Of a stretch of DNA of 64,000 nucleotides, positions 1 to 9,378 are shown in pieces; positions within the stretch are counted from its first letter, which is position 1, and every line of letters starts with the position of its first letter. The notes under the pieces are model-generated. The model searched no databases. It saw nothing but the letters and a program-made list of their open reading frames with translations, and was not told the origin of the DNA. The stretch lies in contig CAWBGK010000009.1 of the NCBI GenBank assembly GCA_963788305.1, positions 71,631 to 135,630 on the forward strand, read 5' to 3'. Position numbers and translations under genes: made by a program. This DNA comes from UTCFX2 sp963788305 (GTDB lineage: Bacteria; Chloroflexota; Anaerolineae; Anaerolineales; UBA4823).

Positions 1-590
1 ACTTTATTTCCAACCAACCAGAGGCGAGTAAGACCAATATCAGTGGCTAATTTCTTAATCTGTGATGCAGTACCCAAACTACGGCGGGTTGGTTCCACAA
101 CAATCAACATTGCATCCACAAAATCAACCGTTGCTCTGCCTAAATGCTCAACGCCTGCGTACATATCTAAGAGTAGGATGTCATCTTTCCGAAAGAGCAG
201 GTGAGTGAACAAAGTCTTCAGCATTGCGCTTTCTGGACAAATGCAGCCTGATCCTCCCATATCGACGGAACCCATTTCTAATAGCCGAACATTCTTGTAA
301 GTAACGCTAAATCGATCTGGAATATCATCAACTCGCGGGTTAATTGTAAAAAAACCACCCATCGCCCCTGGACGAGCGCCAGTTCTTTCTTCGATTAGTT
401 CACCCATTTCTGAGATCGGATGCAGTTTTTCTCGCAGCTCCATGGGAAATCCAAGAGCTCCTGCCAGGCAAGGGGATGGGTCTGCATCCACTGCGAGAAC
501 CTGACGACCCTTATCGGCAAAGGATTGAGCCAACAGGGCAGTGAGCGTTGTTTTTCCAACACCACCTTTTCCGGTTATCGCGATTTTCAT
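1..590 (-). CDS. CooC-like nickel-insertion ATPase (CODH maturation), partial
   Basis: The gene starts with ATG at 590 and runs off the left edge, so only the N-terminal ~196 residues are visible. It opens with MKIAITGKGGVGKTT, the deviant Walker A (KGGVGKTT) of the SIMIBI/MinD-ParA class, followed by VDADPS (Walker A' aspartate) and a LLLDMYAGVEHLG segment resembling the Walker B and switch region of CooC. A GSGCICPES segment near residue 115 supplies the CxC motif known at the metal-binding dimer interface of CooC. That motif favours CooC over generic ParA or MinD. CooC proteins hydrolyse ATP to load Ni into carbon monoxide dehydrogenase, so a CODH elsewhere in the genome is inferred. It lies 18 bp downstream of cysS on the same strand, with no strong ribosome-binding site of its own. 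Confidence 0.75.
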   Translation of the reverse strand, partial: MKIAITGKGGVGKTTLTALLAQSFADKGRQVLAVDADPSPCLAGALGFPMELREKLHPISEMGELIEERTGARPGAMGGFFTINPRVDDIPDRFSVTYKNVRLLEMGSVDMGGSGCICPESAMLKTLFTHLLFRKDDILLLDMYAGVEHLGRATVDFVDAMLIVVEPTRRSLGTASQIKKLATDIGLTRLWLVGNK

Positions 591-608
591 CGGGTAGCTG
601 CCATTCTT

Positions 609-1991
609 TTATTCATGACGGATTCTCACTCGTGGACCTTGCGGTGTATCTTCAATGTCAAATCCGGATTGGATAATTCTGTCTCGAAGCGCGTCAGCTT
701 CTTTCCAGCTCTTTTCATTACGCATCTTCTGTCGCTGCTCGGCCAGCGCGAGGATTGCTTCAGGAATTACTTCTTCTTCGGGTTTCCACTCACCAAGATT
801 TAGGCCGAGAATCCGATCAAATTCCAAAATAGTAGCTTTCTTTGACGAATCTGCTAGAGCGCTTCTTGCAAGTTCCCAAACGACAGCTACAGCACGCGGC
901 ATATTCAGATCCTCGTTGACTTGAGAAGTAAATTGTTCGAGATAATGAGAATCAATGGATCCTGGTTCTCCCCATCCCAATACCAAAACCCGTAATTTAT
1001 CCAAGGATTTTGCTGCTCCGTCAAGCCCTTCCCAGGTGAAATTGAGCTTAGCTCGATAAAGTGCGCTAAATGTAAAGAAACGATACGCAAGTGGATCATA
1101 GCCTTTGTCTATGAGCGTTTTAATTCTTAGAAAGCCACCCTGCGATTTTGCCATCTTAGCTTCATCTATCTGTAAAAAAAATCCATGCATCCAAAAATTT
1201 GCCAGATGAGTGTTGTAGCAAGCTTCAGTTTGAGCAATTTCATTAGTGTGATGAACAGAAATGTGATCTTCGCCGCCGCAATGGATATCGAAAAAGCTGC
1301 CAAGATATTTAGCGGACATCGCCGAGCATTCAATATGCCAACCAGGGAAACCTTTTCCCCAGGGACTATCCCATTCCATCTGGCGTTTTTGATCTTTTGG
1401 ACTAAATTTCCAGAGGGCAAAATCAGTTGGGAGACGTTTTTTGCCCATCTCAATGCGTGTCCCTGCTTGCAAACCTTCTACATCAAGTCTTGCCAGGTAA
1501 CCATAATCAGTAAGCTTCGATGTGTCAAAATATACTCCATCGGAGGTAATATAAGTAAAGTCCTGTTTTTCAATACATTGAATGAATTGTATCTGCTCAT
1601 TAATATGTTCTGTAGCTTTACACCAAATAATAGGTTCAAGGATATTTAAAAGTTTGATGTCTTCTTGAAAAGCTTGAGAATAATACTCAGCGATCTCCCA
1701 GGCAGTTTTTCCGGTGCGTCGAGACCCTTTTTCCATTTTGTCTTCACCGGTATCTGCATCTGAGACTAAATGTCCGACATCCGTGATATTCATAACATGT
1801 TTAACAGAATAGCCATTGAATTCAAGGGTACGCCGAAGAATATCCACAAAGATATAGGTTCGCATATTCCCAATATGCGCATAGTCATATACAGTTGGAC
1901 CGCATGCATAGAGACTAACATCGTTTCCTGAAAGAGGTTTGAAATCTCGGATACTCCGAGTATATGTATCAAACAAACGGACATTTATCAT
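609..1991 (-). CDS. cysS: Cysteinyl-tRNA synthetase
   Basis: This 460-residue class I synthetase charges tRNA-Cys in the cytoplasm. The HIGH-type signature is AHIGN (near residue 38), preceded by YACGPTVYDY, whose Cys is a zinc ligand. The other zinc ligands are visible in GWHIECSAM and HHTNE. The second catalytic motif is KMAKS in place of the usual KMSKS, a conservative change seen in some family members. The length matches the family and the frame is intact. The gene is followed 18 bp later by the CooC-like ATPase, so the two may be cotranscribed. I see no T-box leader: only 38 bp separate cysS from the next gene upstream. Confidence 0.97.
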   Translation of the reverse strand: MINVRLFDTYTRSIRDFKPLSGNDVSLYACGPTVYDYAHIGNMRTYIFVDILRRTLEFNGYSVKHVMNITDVGHLVSDADTGEDKMEKGSRRTGKTAWEIAEYYSQAFQEDIKLLNILEPIIWCKATEHINEQIQFIQCIEKQDFTYITSDGVYFDTSKLTDYGYLARLDVEGLQAGTRIEMGKKRLPTDFALWKFSPKDQKRQMEWDSPWGKGFPGWHIECSAMSAKYLGSFFDIHCGGEDHISVHHTNEIAQTEACYNTHLANFWMHGFFLQIDEAKMAKSQGGFLRIKTLIDKGYDPLAYRFFTFSALYRAKLNFTWEGLDGAAKSLDKLRVLVLGWGEPGSIDSHYLEQFTSQVNEDLNMPRAVAVVWELARSALADSSKKATILEFDRILGLNLGEWKPEEEVIPEAILALAEQRQKMRNEKSWKEADALRDRIIQSGFDIEDTPQGPRVRIRHE

Positions 1992-2029
1992 GCGCTTACT
2001 CCCGTTCTTGTAAAAGGTAGCATTTCAGT

Positions 2030-2353
2030 TTATGGTTGTTTTATTTGCTTTCGATTGAGCCAGATTCCCAATAAAACTACGAACACAGATAAGATCGCTA
2101 GAAATATCATGGTTTCGGTAAACCTCGCATCATTTATCGGACCTGGACCCGATGGTACTGGAGTTGATTGTGGTGTCAGGGTGGATGTGACCGTTTCTGC
2201 TAGTATTAAAGCAGCGTGCTTGATAGGTAAATTGACGGTTACATATGTATTTTGTCGACTATAAGGATTTCTTTGGAATGTAGTGCTATGAGCTTCAGTC
2301 GAAAAAGGAAGTATCGTGAAAATTGTCAATATGAAGGAAAAAATAATTTTCAT
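2030..2353 (-). CDS. Small secreted, C-terminally membrane-anchored protein, unknown
   Basis: I do not recognise this family. The ~107-residue product has a clear signal peptide (MKIIFSFILTIFTILPF, then STEA), a short extracytoplasmic stretch with a T/P-rich linker (TPQSTPVPSGPGP), and a C-terminal membrane helix (TMIFLAILSVFVVLLGIWL) followed by a basic NRKQIKQP tail. The expected topology is N-terminus out with a short cytoplasmic tail. In-frame starts also exist at 2365 (ATG) and 2374 (GTG). I chose 2353 because it puts MK at the head of the signal peptide. It follows the thiolase gene closely on the same strand. Confidence 0.6.
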   Translation of the reverse strand: MKIIFSFILTIFTILPFSTEAHSTTFQRNPYSRQNTYVTVNLPIKHAALILAETVTSTLTPQSTPVPSGPGPINDARFTETMIFLAILSVFVVLLGIWLNRKQIKQP

Positions 2354-2385
2354 CGTCAAGCTCATTTCAATCACTATAATATCTG

Positions 2386-3568
2386 TTATAAAACATCCGA
2401 CTTAAGGATATGGGTGATAACAGTTGCTCCACTACCGCCAATATTCTGCGTCATGCCAATTCTCGCACCTTCGACCTGTGTCGGACCAGAATCGCCTCGT
2501 AATTGTTGAACAACCTCAACAATTTGATAAATTCCAGTTGCACCAACCGGATGACCGCGTCCCTTAAGACCGCCTCTGGTCGATATGGGTATTCGTCCAT
2601 TTGAACTGATCTCTCCGGTCAAACCAAGTTCTGGGGCTTTACCCGGTTCAGCAAAACCGCAGGCTTCAAGTGATAAGGCAGACATGATCGAAAAAGCATC
2701 GTGTAGCTCAAATAGATCGATATCCTTCGGTTCCACACTTGCCTGGTTGTAAGCCTGAGATGCAGATTTTTCTGCTGCCGCAAGCCAAAGCGGATTTTTA
2801 CGAGATTGAACCGCCAACGTATCTGTTGCAGCAGCGGATCCAACGATTTTGATTACCGGTCGACTTCTGGATGTTCCCTGTGGAAAATATCCAGATGAGC
2901 TGTCAATCCCTGCGATGATAATTGCAGCTGAACCATCGCCAATTGGAGATGCGTCCAGCGAGTTTAATCGGGTCTGAGATCATTCTGGCCCGTTCGTAAT
3001 CTCTTTGATCGATTTTTTCATGAAGGCGAGCGAATGGGTTATGGACAGCATTTGCGTGAGCGTTGATGGAAAAAGGGGCAAAATCCGTATGTTTCCAGCC
3101 GTATTCATGCATATACCGCTGCATAATCAACGCATTAATTCCAACAAATGATAACCCGTGGATTATTTCATAATCTGCATCTGCAGCAGTTGCCAGGGCT
3201 GCAGTGGTATCAGGGGCTTTCGTCTCACTCATCTTCTCTACGCCAACGACGACAGCAGTGTCGAGTTCATATGAACCAACAGCCATCAATCCGAATCGGA
3301 GTGCAGCAGCTCCAGAGCCACAAGCGGCTTCAACTTTCAACGATTCTCTACCTTTCATCCCCACCCAGTCGGAGATCAACGATCCTAGATTCTCCTGTTT
3401 GCTTAAAATGCCAGAGAGCATATTGCCAACAAAAATGCCATCAATAAAGTTGATTTCAGCATCGTTCAAGGCTTTAAAAATTGCTTCTCCGGCGATTTCT
3501 CGTATAGATTTCCCCCAGTTTTCTGTAACGACCGTTTGTCCAATACCAATGATTGCAATCTCTCTCAT
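2386..3568 (-). CDS. Thiolase (acetyl-CoA acetyltransferase / SCP2-thiolase type), frameshifted
   Basis: Two adjacent reading frames together make one ~393-residue thiolase. The N-terminal part begins MREIAIIGIGQT and holds the nucleophile in VEAACGSGAAA. The C-terminal part has the His of ELHDAF and the GHPVGATG motif. The frame is lost near 2959, where one surplus base breaks a conserved P-I-K-L-L-D-A-S-P-I-G-D-G stretch. Removing it restores the sequence exactly. Thiolases of this subfamily condense or cleave acyl-CoA. In several archaea and Chloroflexota they work with a DUF35 partner and HMG-CoA synthase, neither of which is seen here. The catalytic residues are intact, so a sequencing insertion is more likely than a dead gene. 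Confidence 0.85.
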
Positions 3569-3670
3569 ACTGAATTATCCGTTTGCCCAAAACTTCCCAT
3601 TTTCTTTTAAATATTAAGGTTGAATCTATCAGATGATACCATCCATTTCATCGATTATACACTCAAGGAT

Positions 3671-5788
3671 TTAAAGGATAGGATTTGGAAAATCATTTAT
3701 CTGAACACTGCCGATATTGATCATTTGATCAAGTTCGATGGGAGAATTTACCGGTCTGTTACAAATGAAATGATCGCAGACATAGCATGTCGATTTATTA
3801 TCGATGATGGTTCTGTTCATTAATAATTCTGGGGAATCTTGGGGGGCAGGGAGAGTGGAGGAAACCAGTATACATCCCGATCGAAAACGATCCCAGATGA
3901 CATCTAGAAAGCCTTCTAAATCCTTTGAGTTACCATCAGACACTAAAACCACTTGCATTATGGGAATTAACGATGTGTAAATTGCGCATAGCCAATTCCC
4001 AAACATCAGTAGATTCTCTCCCAAATAACCATAAACTCTACTCATCAAAAATTGCGTTGATTTTCTATATTTTTCATCCCCGGTAAAAAAATCCATCAGG
4101 AGAAGCGCCGTGACAGCCTGAGAAATTCCAGAGGGGGTGGCATTGTCCAAAAAATCTTTAGGACGATATATTAGGGACTCTGTATCCGGGCGAGTTGAAA
4201 AGAAATTTCCTAACGCATCTGAAAAGAGCTGGAGCATTTCTTTTGTTAATTTCCTTGCCGATGCAAACCAACGGTTATCATGATCTGATTGGTAAAGCGA
4301 AATCAAAGCGACAATCAGACTGGCATAATCTTCGAGATAGGCGTCATATTTTGCAGATGCTTGCCTCCAAGACCGCAACAAGCCGCGCTTAGTCGACATT
4401 TTTTCCAACAAAAATCCAGCACATTTTTGGGCAACGAATAAGTAATTAGGATCTTTGAGATAGCGCGCGGCTTCTGAAAGAGTCTGGAGTGCCAGAGCAT
4501 TCCACGATAGAAGGACTTTGTCATCCGTTGCAGGACGCACACGCTTTTCACGGTAAGAGAAAAGGATAGTACTAATTTGAGAATACAGCAAATCCACATC
4601 AGATGGTTCTAAAGAAAACATTTCTGCAAGTTCATGAGTGCTCATCTCGCGACGAAGAACATTCCTGCCTTCGAAGTTCCCTTGTGCAGAAATGCCAAAT
4701 GCTGCTGTGCAGAATTTTATTAGATCGATCCCAGAAGGATTATATATTGAACCTCTTTCCAACTGAATAATTGACTCAAATTCATTAATGGTCCAGGTAT
4801 AGAACAGTCCTTCCATCCCGTCAGTGTCCGCATCCAGGCTTGAAAAGAAAACTCCATCTTCTGAAGTTAATTCCCTGATTATAAAATCCAAAGTTTTGCG
4901 ACAAATTTCTAAGTATTCCTCGTCTCTAGTCAATAGATAAGCATAGAGATAAACTCGAGAAAGCAGAGCGTTATCATATAGCATTTTTTCGAAATGCGGG
5001 ACAAGCCATTCATTATCGGTACTATACCGAGAAAAGCCACCCCCGATCAAATCATACATTCCACCTTTAAACATTGACTTGAGTGCATGGAAAGCCAAAT
5101 CCAAGGCTAATCGATCACCATTCGAGCCAAATCGAAGAAGAAATTCAATAATCATCGGATGTGGAAATTTGGGTGCCTGACCCCAACCTCCGGATTTCCA
5201 ATCATAACCCTTTGCGAGAGTCTGTACGACTTTCTGCAACTCATTCAAATCCATTGACAGGTTTGAAGAAGATCTGCTGCGCATCAACGAGTTATTCCTG
5301 ATGTATTCGGTCACTTGGTCAGCGGAATTCAGGATTTTTTCTCGGTCTTCAACCCATAATCTTGTGACAGTTACAATAACATCTTCAAAAGATGGCAGGT
5401 TATAGCGACGAGCTGGTGGAAAATAAGTTCCACCATAGAAAGGCTTACCATCTGGAGAAAGAAAAACGCTCAAGGGCCAGCCACCATGTCCTGTTAATGC
5501 AACAACTGCATCCATATAGATTGAATCGATATCCGGTCGTTCTTCACGATCCACTTTAATATTAATAAAATTATCGTTCAATAACGTTGCTATATGGGGA
5601 TTTTCGAAAGATTCACGGGCCATTACATGACACCAGTGACATGCGGAGTATCCAATACTCAAAAATATGAGTTTCTCCTCAATCCTTGCTCGCTCTAAAG
5701 CTTCTTGGTTCCAAGGGTACCAATCGACTGGATTTTCGGCATGTTGAATAAGGTAGAGTGAATTTTCACCCGACAATCGGTTCCCCAT
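3671..5788 (-). CDS. DUF255 thioredoxin-domain protein (YyaL/SPATA20 family)
   Basis: This 705-residue protein has the family layout: an N-terminal thioredoxin-like DUF255 domain (residues ~1-165) and a long alpha/alpha-barrel region resembling glycosidases and epimerases. Diagnostic motifs are HAENPVDWYPW, the CHWCH redox-type motif near residue 50 (SACHWCHVM), DREERPDID, GHGGWPLSVFL and GGTYFPP. Its exact biochemical role is not established for this family. The stop of scpA lies 3 bp before this gene's start region, so the two are probably cotranscribed. Length and motifs are full. Confidence 0.92.
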   Translation of the reverse strand: MGNRLSGENSLYLIQHAENPVDWYPWNQEALERARIEEKLIFLSIGYSACHWCHVMARESFENPHIATLLNDNFINIKVDREERPDIDSIYMDAVVALTGHGGWPLSVFLSPDGKPFYGGTYFPPARRYNLPSFEDVIVTVTRLWVEDREKILNSADQVTEYIRNNSLMRSRSSSNLSMDLNELQKVVQTLAKGYDWKSGGWGQAPKFPHPMIIEFLLRFGSNGDRLALDLAFHALKSMFKGGMYDLIGGGFSRYSTDNEWLVPHFEKMLYDNALLSRVYLYAYLLTRDEEYLEICRKTLDFIIRELTSEDGVFFSSLDADTDGMEGLFYTWTINEFESIIQLERGSIYNPSGIDLIKFCTAAFGISAQGNFEGRNVLRREMSTHELAEMFSLEPSDVDLLYSQISTILFSYREKRVRPATDDKVLLSWNALALQTLSEAARYLKDPNYLFVAQKCAGFLLEKMSTKRGLLRSWRQASAKYDAYLEDYASLIVALISLYQSDHDNRWFASARKLTKEMLQLFSDALGNFFSTRPDTESLIYRPKDFLDNATPSGISQAVTALLLMDFFTGDEKYRKSTQFLMSRVYGYLGENLLMFGNWLCAIYTSLIPIMQVVLVSDGNSKDLEGFLDVIWDRFRSGCILVSSTLPAPQDSPELLMNRTIIDNKSTCYVCDHFICNRPVNSPIELDQMINIGSVQINDFPNPIL

Positions 5789-5791
5789 AAA

Positions 5792-6583
5792 TTATTCTCC
5801 AAACTCAAGCTCAAATGCAAGATCATCACCCCAGTTTGGTGCTGACTCTAAGACGATTTCTCCGAAAATTTCTTCTTGTTTGACTAGAATGATATCCCGT
5901 TTAACTAGCTCCAATAAAGCCAGGAATGTGACTACTATTTCAAGTCGATGGGATGTCCCTGAAACAAGTTGAGAAAAAGCTCCTAGCTTGTTTTGATTGA
6001 TATATTCAACGATCCACCCGATTCTTTCACGAATAGATATTCTGGGAGCCGCAACGACTGAACTAAGCATTGATATCTGGTCTTCTTTGAAGAAGAGGTA
6101 TTGGGCAGCTTGAAATAATTCAAATACCGTGATGCCATTTAAATCGACAGAGGGTTCAACATGGGGAGTCGGAGCCCAACGCGGAAATGTGTGCCGAAAT
6201 GAATGCTGCTCTCCTAATAATTGGGCAATTTCCTTATATCGCTTATAGACAATGAGCTGTCTTGCTAATGCTTCACCAGGATCAATCTCACCAGGTTCAC
6301 GGATGGGAGGACGAGGCAATAATGCTTCTGATTTGATTTGTAGCAGCCTGGAAGCGATAATCAGGAACGGTGAGACGTCTGATGCCATATTTTGAGGCAT
6401 TTGATGCAAATGATCAATAAATTGGTCTGTTACATGTGCAAGAGTCAATTTTGTAATATCTAATTCAGCCTTCTCGATCAACTGGAGAAGTAAATCAAGC
6501 GGACCTTCAAATATGTCTGTTGATACGATATAAGGTTTCAAAGAAAAGAGGTTGGGAGACATCCCCGAGATTATACCTGACAT
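5792..6583 (-). CDS. scpA: Segregation and condensation protein A
   Basis: ScpA is the kleisin subunit that bridges Smc heads during chromosome condensation, normally with ScpB. The 263-residue product shows the kleisin N-terminal signature FEGPLDLLLQLIEKAELDI, then TDQFIDHLHQM, the LLQIKSEALLPRP segment, and a C-terminal winged-helix part (VVTFLALLELVKRDIILVKQ). An alternative in-frame ATG lies at 6562, because residues before FSLKPYIVST are not conserved. scpB and smc are not in this window. The 5' end is head-to-head with thioredoxin. Confidence 0.93.
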   Translation of the reverse strand: MSGIISGMSPNLFSLKPYIVSTDIFEGPLDLLLQLIEKAELDITKLTLAHVTDQFIDHLHQMPQNMASDVSPFLIIASRLLQIKSEALLPRPPIREPGEIDPGEALARQLIVYKRYKEIAQLLGEQHSFRHTFPRWAPTPHVEPSVDLNGITVFELFQAAQYLFFKEDQISMLSSVVAAPRISIRERIGWIVEYINQNKLGAFSQLVSGTSHRLEIVVTFLALLELVKRDIILVKQEEIFGEIVLESAPNWGDDLAFELEFGE

Positions 6584-6713
6584 TTTTCTGCCGTCATGCT
6601 ATACTTCCAGACGCCAGATTGAAGTGACTTTTTTACTTATAGAATTCATTGTAACAAAAAACCCCGATATGCATCAAAGGTTGAGTGAGAGAAATATTTA
6701 CTTGGAGGAATTT

Positions 6714-7064
6714 ATGATTTCAGAACCCATTCATGTAACAGACGCGGCATTTGAGAAAACAGTTCTTAAATCAACAATCCCGGCAATTGTTGATTTTTGG
6801 GCACCCTGGTGCGGACCATGCAAAATGGTAGCTCCAATATTGGATAAAATTGCGAAAGAACAAAGCGGGAAATTATTGGTAACAAAAATCAACACGGATG
6901 AGAATTCGGAATGGGCGATGAAGTATGGCGTCCAAGGGATTCCAACGATGTTGTTCATCGCAAATGGAAAAGTAATCCACAGGCAAGTCGGGGCATTGCC
7001 GGAACCCATGCTTCGTGAAGTTGTGTCGCAATTCCTTGATGTAATAACGAACAATCCTGCATAA
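6714..7064 (+). CDS. trxA: Thioredoxin
   Basis: This 116-residue small disulfide reductase has the canonical active site WAPWCGPCKM (WCGPC near residue 35) and the cis-Pro motif GIPTMLFI. The start at 6714 is chosen because TTGGAGGAA sits five bases before it. A longer open frame back to 6552 has no family similarity. The gene is monocistronic: a strong hairpin terminator follows 22 bp after the stop. Confidence 0.96.
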   Translation: MISEPIHVTDAAFEKTVLKSTIPAIVDFWAPWCGPCKMVAPILDKIAKEQSGKLLVTKINTDENSEWAMKYGVQGIPTMLFIANGKVIHRQVGALPEPMLREVVSQFLDVITNNPA

Positions 7065-7086
7065 TTTACAATCGACATAAAAGTGA

Positions 7087-7120
7087 AGAAGGTCGAGATG
7101 ATCGAAGCTCTCGACCTTCT
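7087..7120. terminator. Hairpin terminator between trxA and murA
   Basis: AGAAGGTCGAG (7087-7097) pairs perfectly with CTCGACCTTCT (7110-7120), with a 12-nt loop whose ends add one more pair. It is followed by CTATTTTTAA on the plus strand. Read on the minus strand it is followed by ACTTTTATG. It therefore probably serves both trxA and the convergent murA. Confidence 0.8.
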
Positions 7121-7141
7121 CTATTTTTAAATACCATGATC

Positions 7142-8432
7142 CTAATCGGAGAATCGCTCGATCCTGGCGCCTAAACTCCGCAATTTTTCATCAACTTTTT
7201 CATATCCACGATCAATTTGCCCGATATTTCTGATTGTCGATTTCCCTCTGGCAGCCAACGCAGCCAGGACTAAAGACATACCTGCCCGGATATCTGGACT
7301 TTCCATTTTCTCTCCGAAAAAAGTTGTTGGACCCTGGACAATGCAGCGATGCGGATCGCAAAGAACGATGTGTGCTCCCATGCTGACCAATTTATCGATG
7401 AAGAACATTCTGCTCGGATACATCCAATCATGAAAAAGTACGCTCCCACTTGACTGGGTTGCAACTACAATCGCGATACTCATCAAATCTGTTGGAAATG
7501 CCGGCCATGTCATAACCTTGATTTCTGGGATTGCATCACCCAAGTCGGGTTCAATCTTAAGCTTTTGATCAGATGAGATCAATAAGTCGTCATGATCATA
7601 AACCCAGGTTACACCTAGCCGTTCAAAAACCATTCGGATCATCTCGAGGTATTGGTGTCCGCAACTATTAATCCGAATGTCCCCTTTCGTAACGACAGCC
7701 GCACCGATAAAACTGACGACCTCTAGATAATCCGGACCTATAGTGTATTCACCTCCGTGAAGCTCACTGACACCCTTGATATGCAAGGTATTTGAACCAA
7801 TCTGATCTATCTGAGCTCCTAATGAATTCAGAAAGTGGCAGAGTTCTTGAACATGTGGTTCTGATGCTGCATTCTTGATGACTGTCTCACCATTCGCTTT
7901 TACTGCCGCCATAATCGCATTTTCTGTTGCTGTTACGCTGGCTTCATCAAGCAATATACTGGAGCCTTTTAAGTCCTTGACTTTAAAATCCAGGACATGG
8001 TCTACCCGATCATATTCTATTTTTACGCCTAGCGCTTGCAATGCCAAGGTATGGGTATCCAATCTTCTGCGACCAATCACATCACCTCCCGGGGGAGGTA
8101 ACCGTAATTCCCCCGCTCTTGCAACCATTGGACCCGCAAGTAATATTGAGGCTCGAATTCGCCGACATTTTTCAGGATCCAAATCCGCTGCTCGAACATG
8201 TGATGCGTGAAATTTGAATGAGTGTGTAGCCGTTTGCTCAACCGAAACCCCAGAGACTCTCCAGGAGGATCTGCATATCCTGAACATCTCGTATTGAGGG
8301 AACATTATGCAAGGTGATAGGTTCTTCAGAAAGTAAGGTGGCTGCAATCAATGGTAATGCAGCATTTTTATTACCAGATGGGGTTACTGTCCCAGTCAAC
8401 GCAGTTCCACCCTGAATTTCAAATTTATCCAT
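7142..8432 (-). CDS. murA: UDP-N-acetylglucosamine 1-carboxyvinyltransferase, frameshifted
   Basis: MurA transfers enolpyruvate from PEP to UDP-GlcNAc, the first committed step of peptidoglycan synthesis. The N-terminal frame (MDKFEIQGGTALTG, PSGNKNAALPLIAATLL) and the rest (SVEQTATHSFKFHA onward) are joined by deleting one base near 8252, giving LLESLGVSVEQ and ~429 residues, the usual length. The catalytic loop reads LPPPGGDVIGRRRLDTH, so Asp replaces the Cys115 of the E. coli enzyme. This change gives natural fosfomycin resistance in Chlamydia and Mycobacterium MurA. Lys22 (GNKNA) is present. The gene is essential in peptidoglycan-containing bacteria, so the break is probably a sequence error unless a second copy exists. 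Confidence 0.92.
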
Positions 8433-8473
8433 GATGATTATTCTCCTGAATATTCTGGTATTAAAGAGATCAT

Positions 8474-8482
8474 TGCTATAAT
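8474..8482 (+). promoter_or_regulatory. Extended -10 promoter of the prepilin peptidase gene
   Basis: TGCTATAAT is a perfect extended -10 (TGN plus TATAAT) 57 bp before the ATG. No good -35 is visible, as is common for extended -10 promoters. A second TATAAT at 8502-8507 is an alternative. Confidence 0.5.
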
Positions 8483-8539
8483 ACCGTACAATTACAGTGA
8501 TTATAATGAAAAATTCCCTATTTCATTCCAGGTGAAATC

Positions 8540-9301
8540 ATGGATTCGTTATTTTGCTTTTTGGGGGGCGTTTTTTGCGGAATGATCATTAACTATTTTG
8601 CAGATGTTCTACCAAATAAACGTAGACTGATGCCGCCTTTTTGTCTTTATTGTGATGAGCGCTATTCAATAATGAACTATTTCATTTTTCCAAGACGCTG
8701 CTCGAATTGTCATAGAGGTCGTTCAATTCGCACCTGGGTCATCGAATTTGGTATGGGATTGTTCGGCGTATACTGGTTGGAATATCAAACTCAACAACTT
8801 GACTTACTGATAGGTTTTATCATTATGTCATATCTCGCCCTTGTTTCTGTTATTGATATAGAACATAGACTTATAATGCATCTGACCAGTGTATGTGGGT
8901 TTGGGATAGGATTAATGACAGGAATAACCTTGCATGGCTGGCAATCGACGCTTTTTGGTGGGTTGGCAGGTTACGTTTTTATGTTTGGATTTTACAGTTT
9001 GGGTTTCTTGTTTATTAAGTTATCTCACCGAATTCGAAGGCTAGAGATTTATGAAGACGAAGCAATGGGGTTTGGAGATGTAAACCTTGCAGGAATCATC
9101 GGTTTGATGTTAGGTTGGCCAGGGATTACTATGGGTATTCTCATTACTATCTTCAGTGCAGGTGTAATAAGTTTGATATATCTTTCGATAGCTCTATTGA
9201 AAGGAAAATATCATCCTGATCTTTCAATTCCTTACGGCCCATTCCTGAACTTGAGCGCTTTTTTTCTGCTTTTCATCCGGCCGTTTTTCAACCAGATTTA
9301 A
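8540..9301 (+). CDS. Prepilin leader peptidase / N-methyltransferase-like (A24 family)
   Basis: This 253-residue polytopic membrane aspartic protease cleaves type IV prepilin or pseudopilin leaders at the cytoplasmic face. The N-terminal cytoplasmic loop carries two CxxC pairs (CLYCDE and CSNCH, residues ~33-55), the zinc-binding feature of the bifunctional PilD type. The catalytic aspartates are visible in VIDIEHRLI and in GFGDVNLAG, the family GxGD-type motif. About seven hydrophobic segments follow. No pilin or pilus-assembly genes are adjacent, so it is an orphan here. It is bounded by an extended -10 promoter upstream and a strong terminator downstream. Confidence 0.88.
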   Translation: MDSLFCFLGGVFCGMIINYFADVLPNKRRLMPPFCLYCDERYSIMNYFIFPRRCSNCHRGRSIRTWVIEFGMGLFGVYWLEYQTQQLDLLIGFIIMSYLALVSVIDIEHRLIMHLTSVCGFGIGLMTGITLHGWQSTLFGGLAGYVFMFGFYSLGFLFIKLSHRIRRLEIYEDEAMGFGDVNLAGIIGLMLGWPGITMGILITIFSAGVISLIYLSIALLKGKYHPDLSIPYGPFLNLSAFFLLFIRPFFNQI

Positions 9302-9321
9302 ATGTCTGTAAACCATGGAAA

Positions 9322-9364
9322 AAATAGCCTGGGCTGCTAATTAATAGGGCAGCCCAGGCTATTT
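9322..9364. terminator. Bidirectional hairpin terminator (prepilin peptidase / secF)
   Basis: A perfect 16-bp stem, AAATAGCCTGGGCTGC (9322-9337) against 9349-9364, has an 11-nt loop. A-rich sequence lies before it and TTT after it. It sits between two convergent genes and should stop transcription from both sides. Confidence 0.85.
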
Positions 9365-9378
9365 AAGTGAAAAATTAA

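Noticed and set aside
420..1649. Plus-strand open frames at 420-803 and 1185-1649
   Set aside because: They lie antisense to the CooC-like gene and cysS, have no start signals or family motifs, and are shadows of those genes.
6552..6713. Longer N-terminus for thioredoxin
   Set aside because: A strong Shine-Dalgarno precedes the ATG at 6714 and the protein from there has the standard length.
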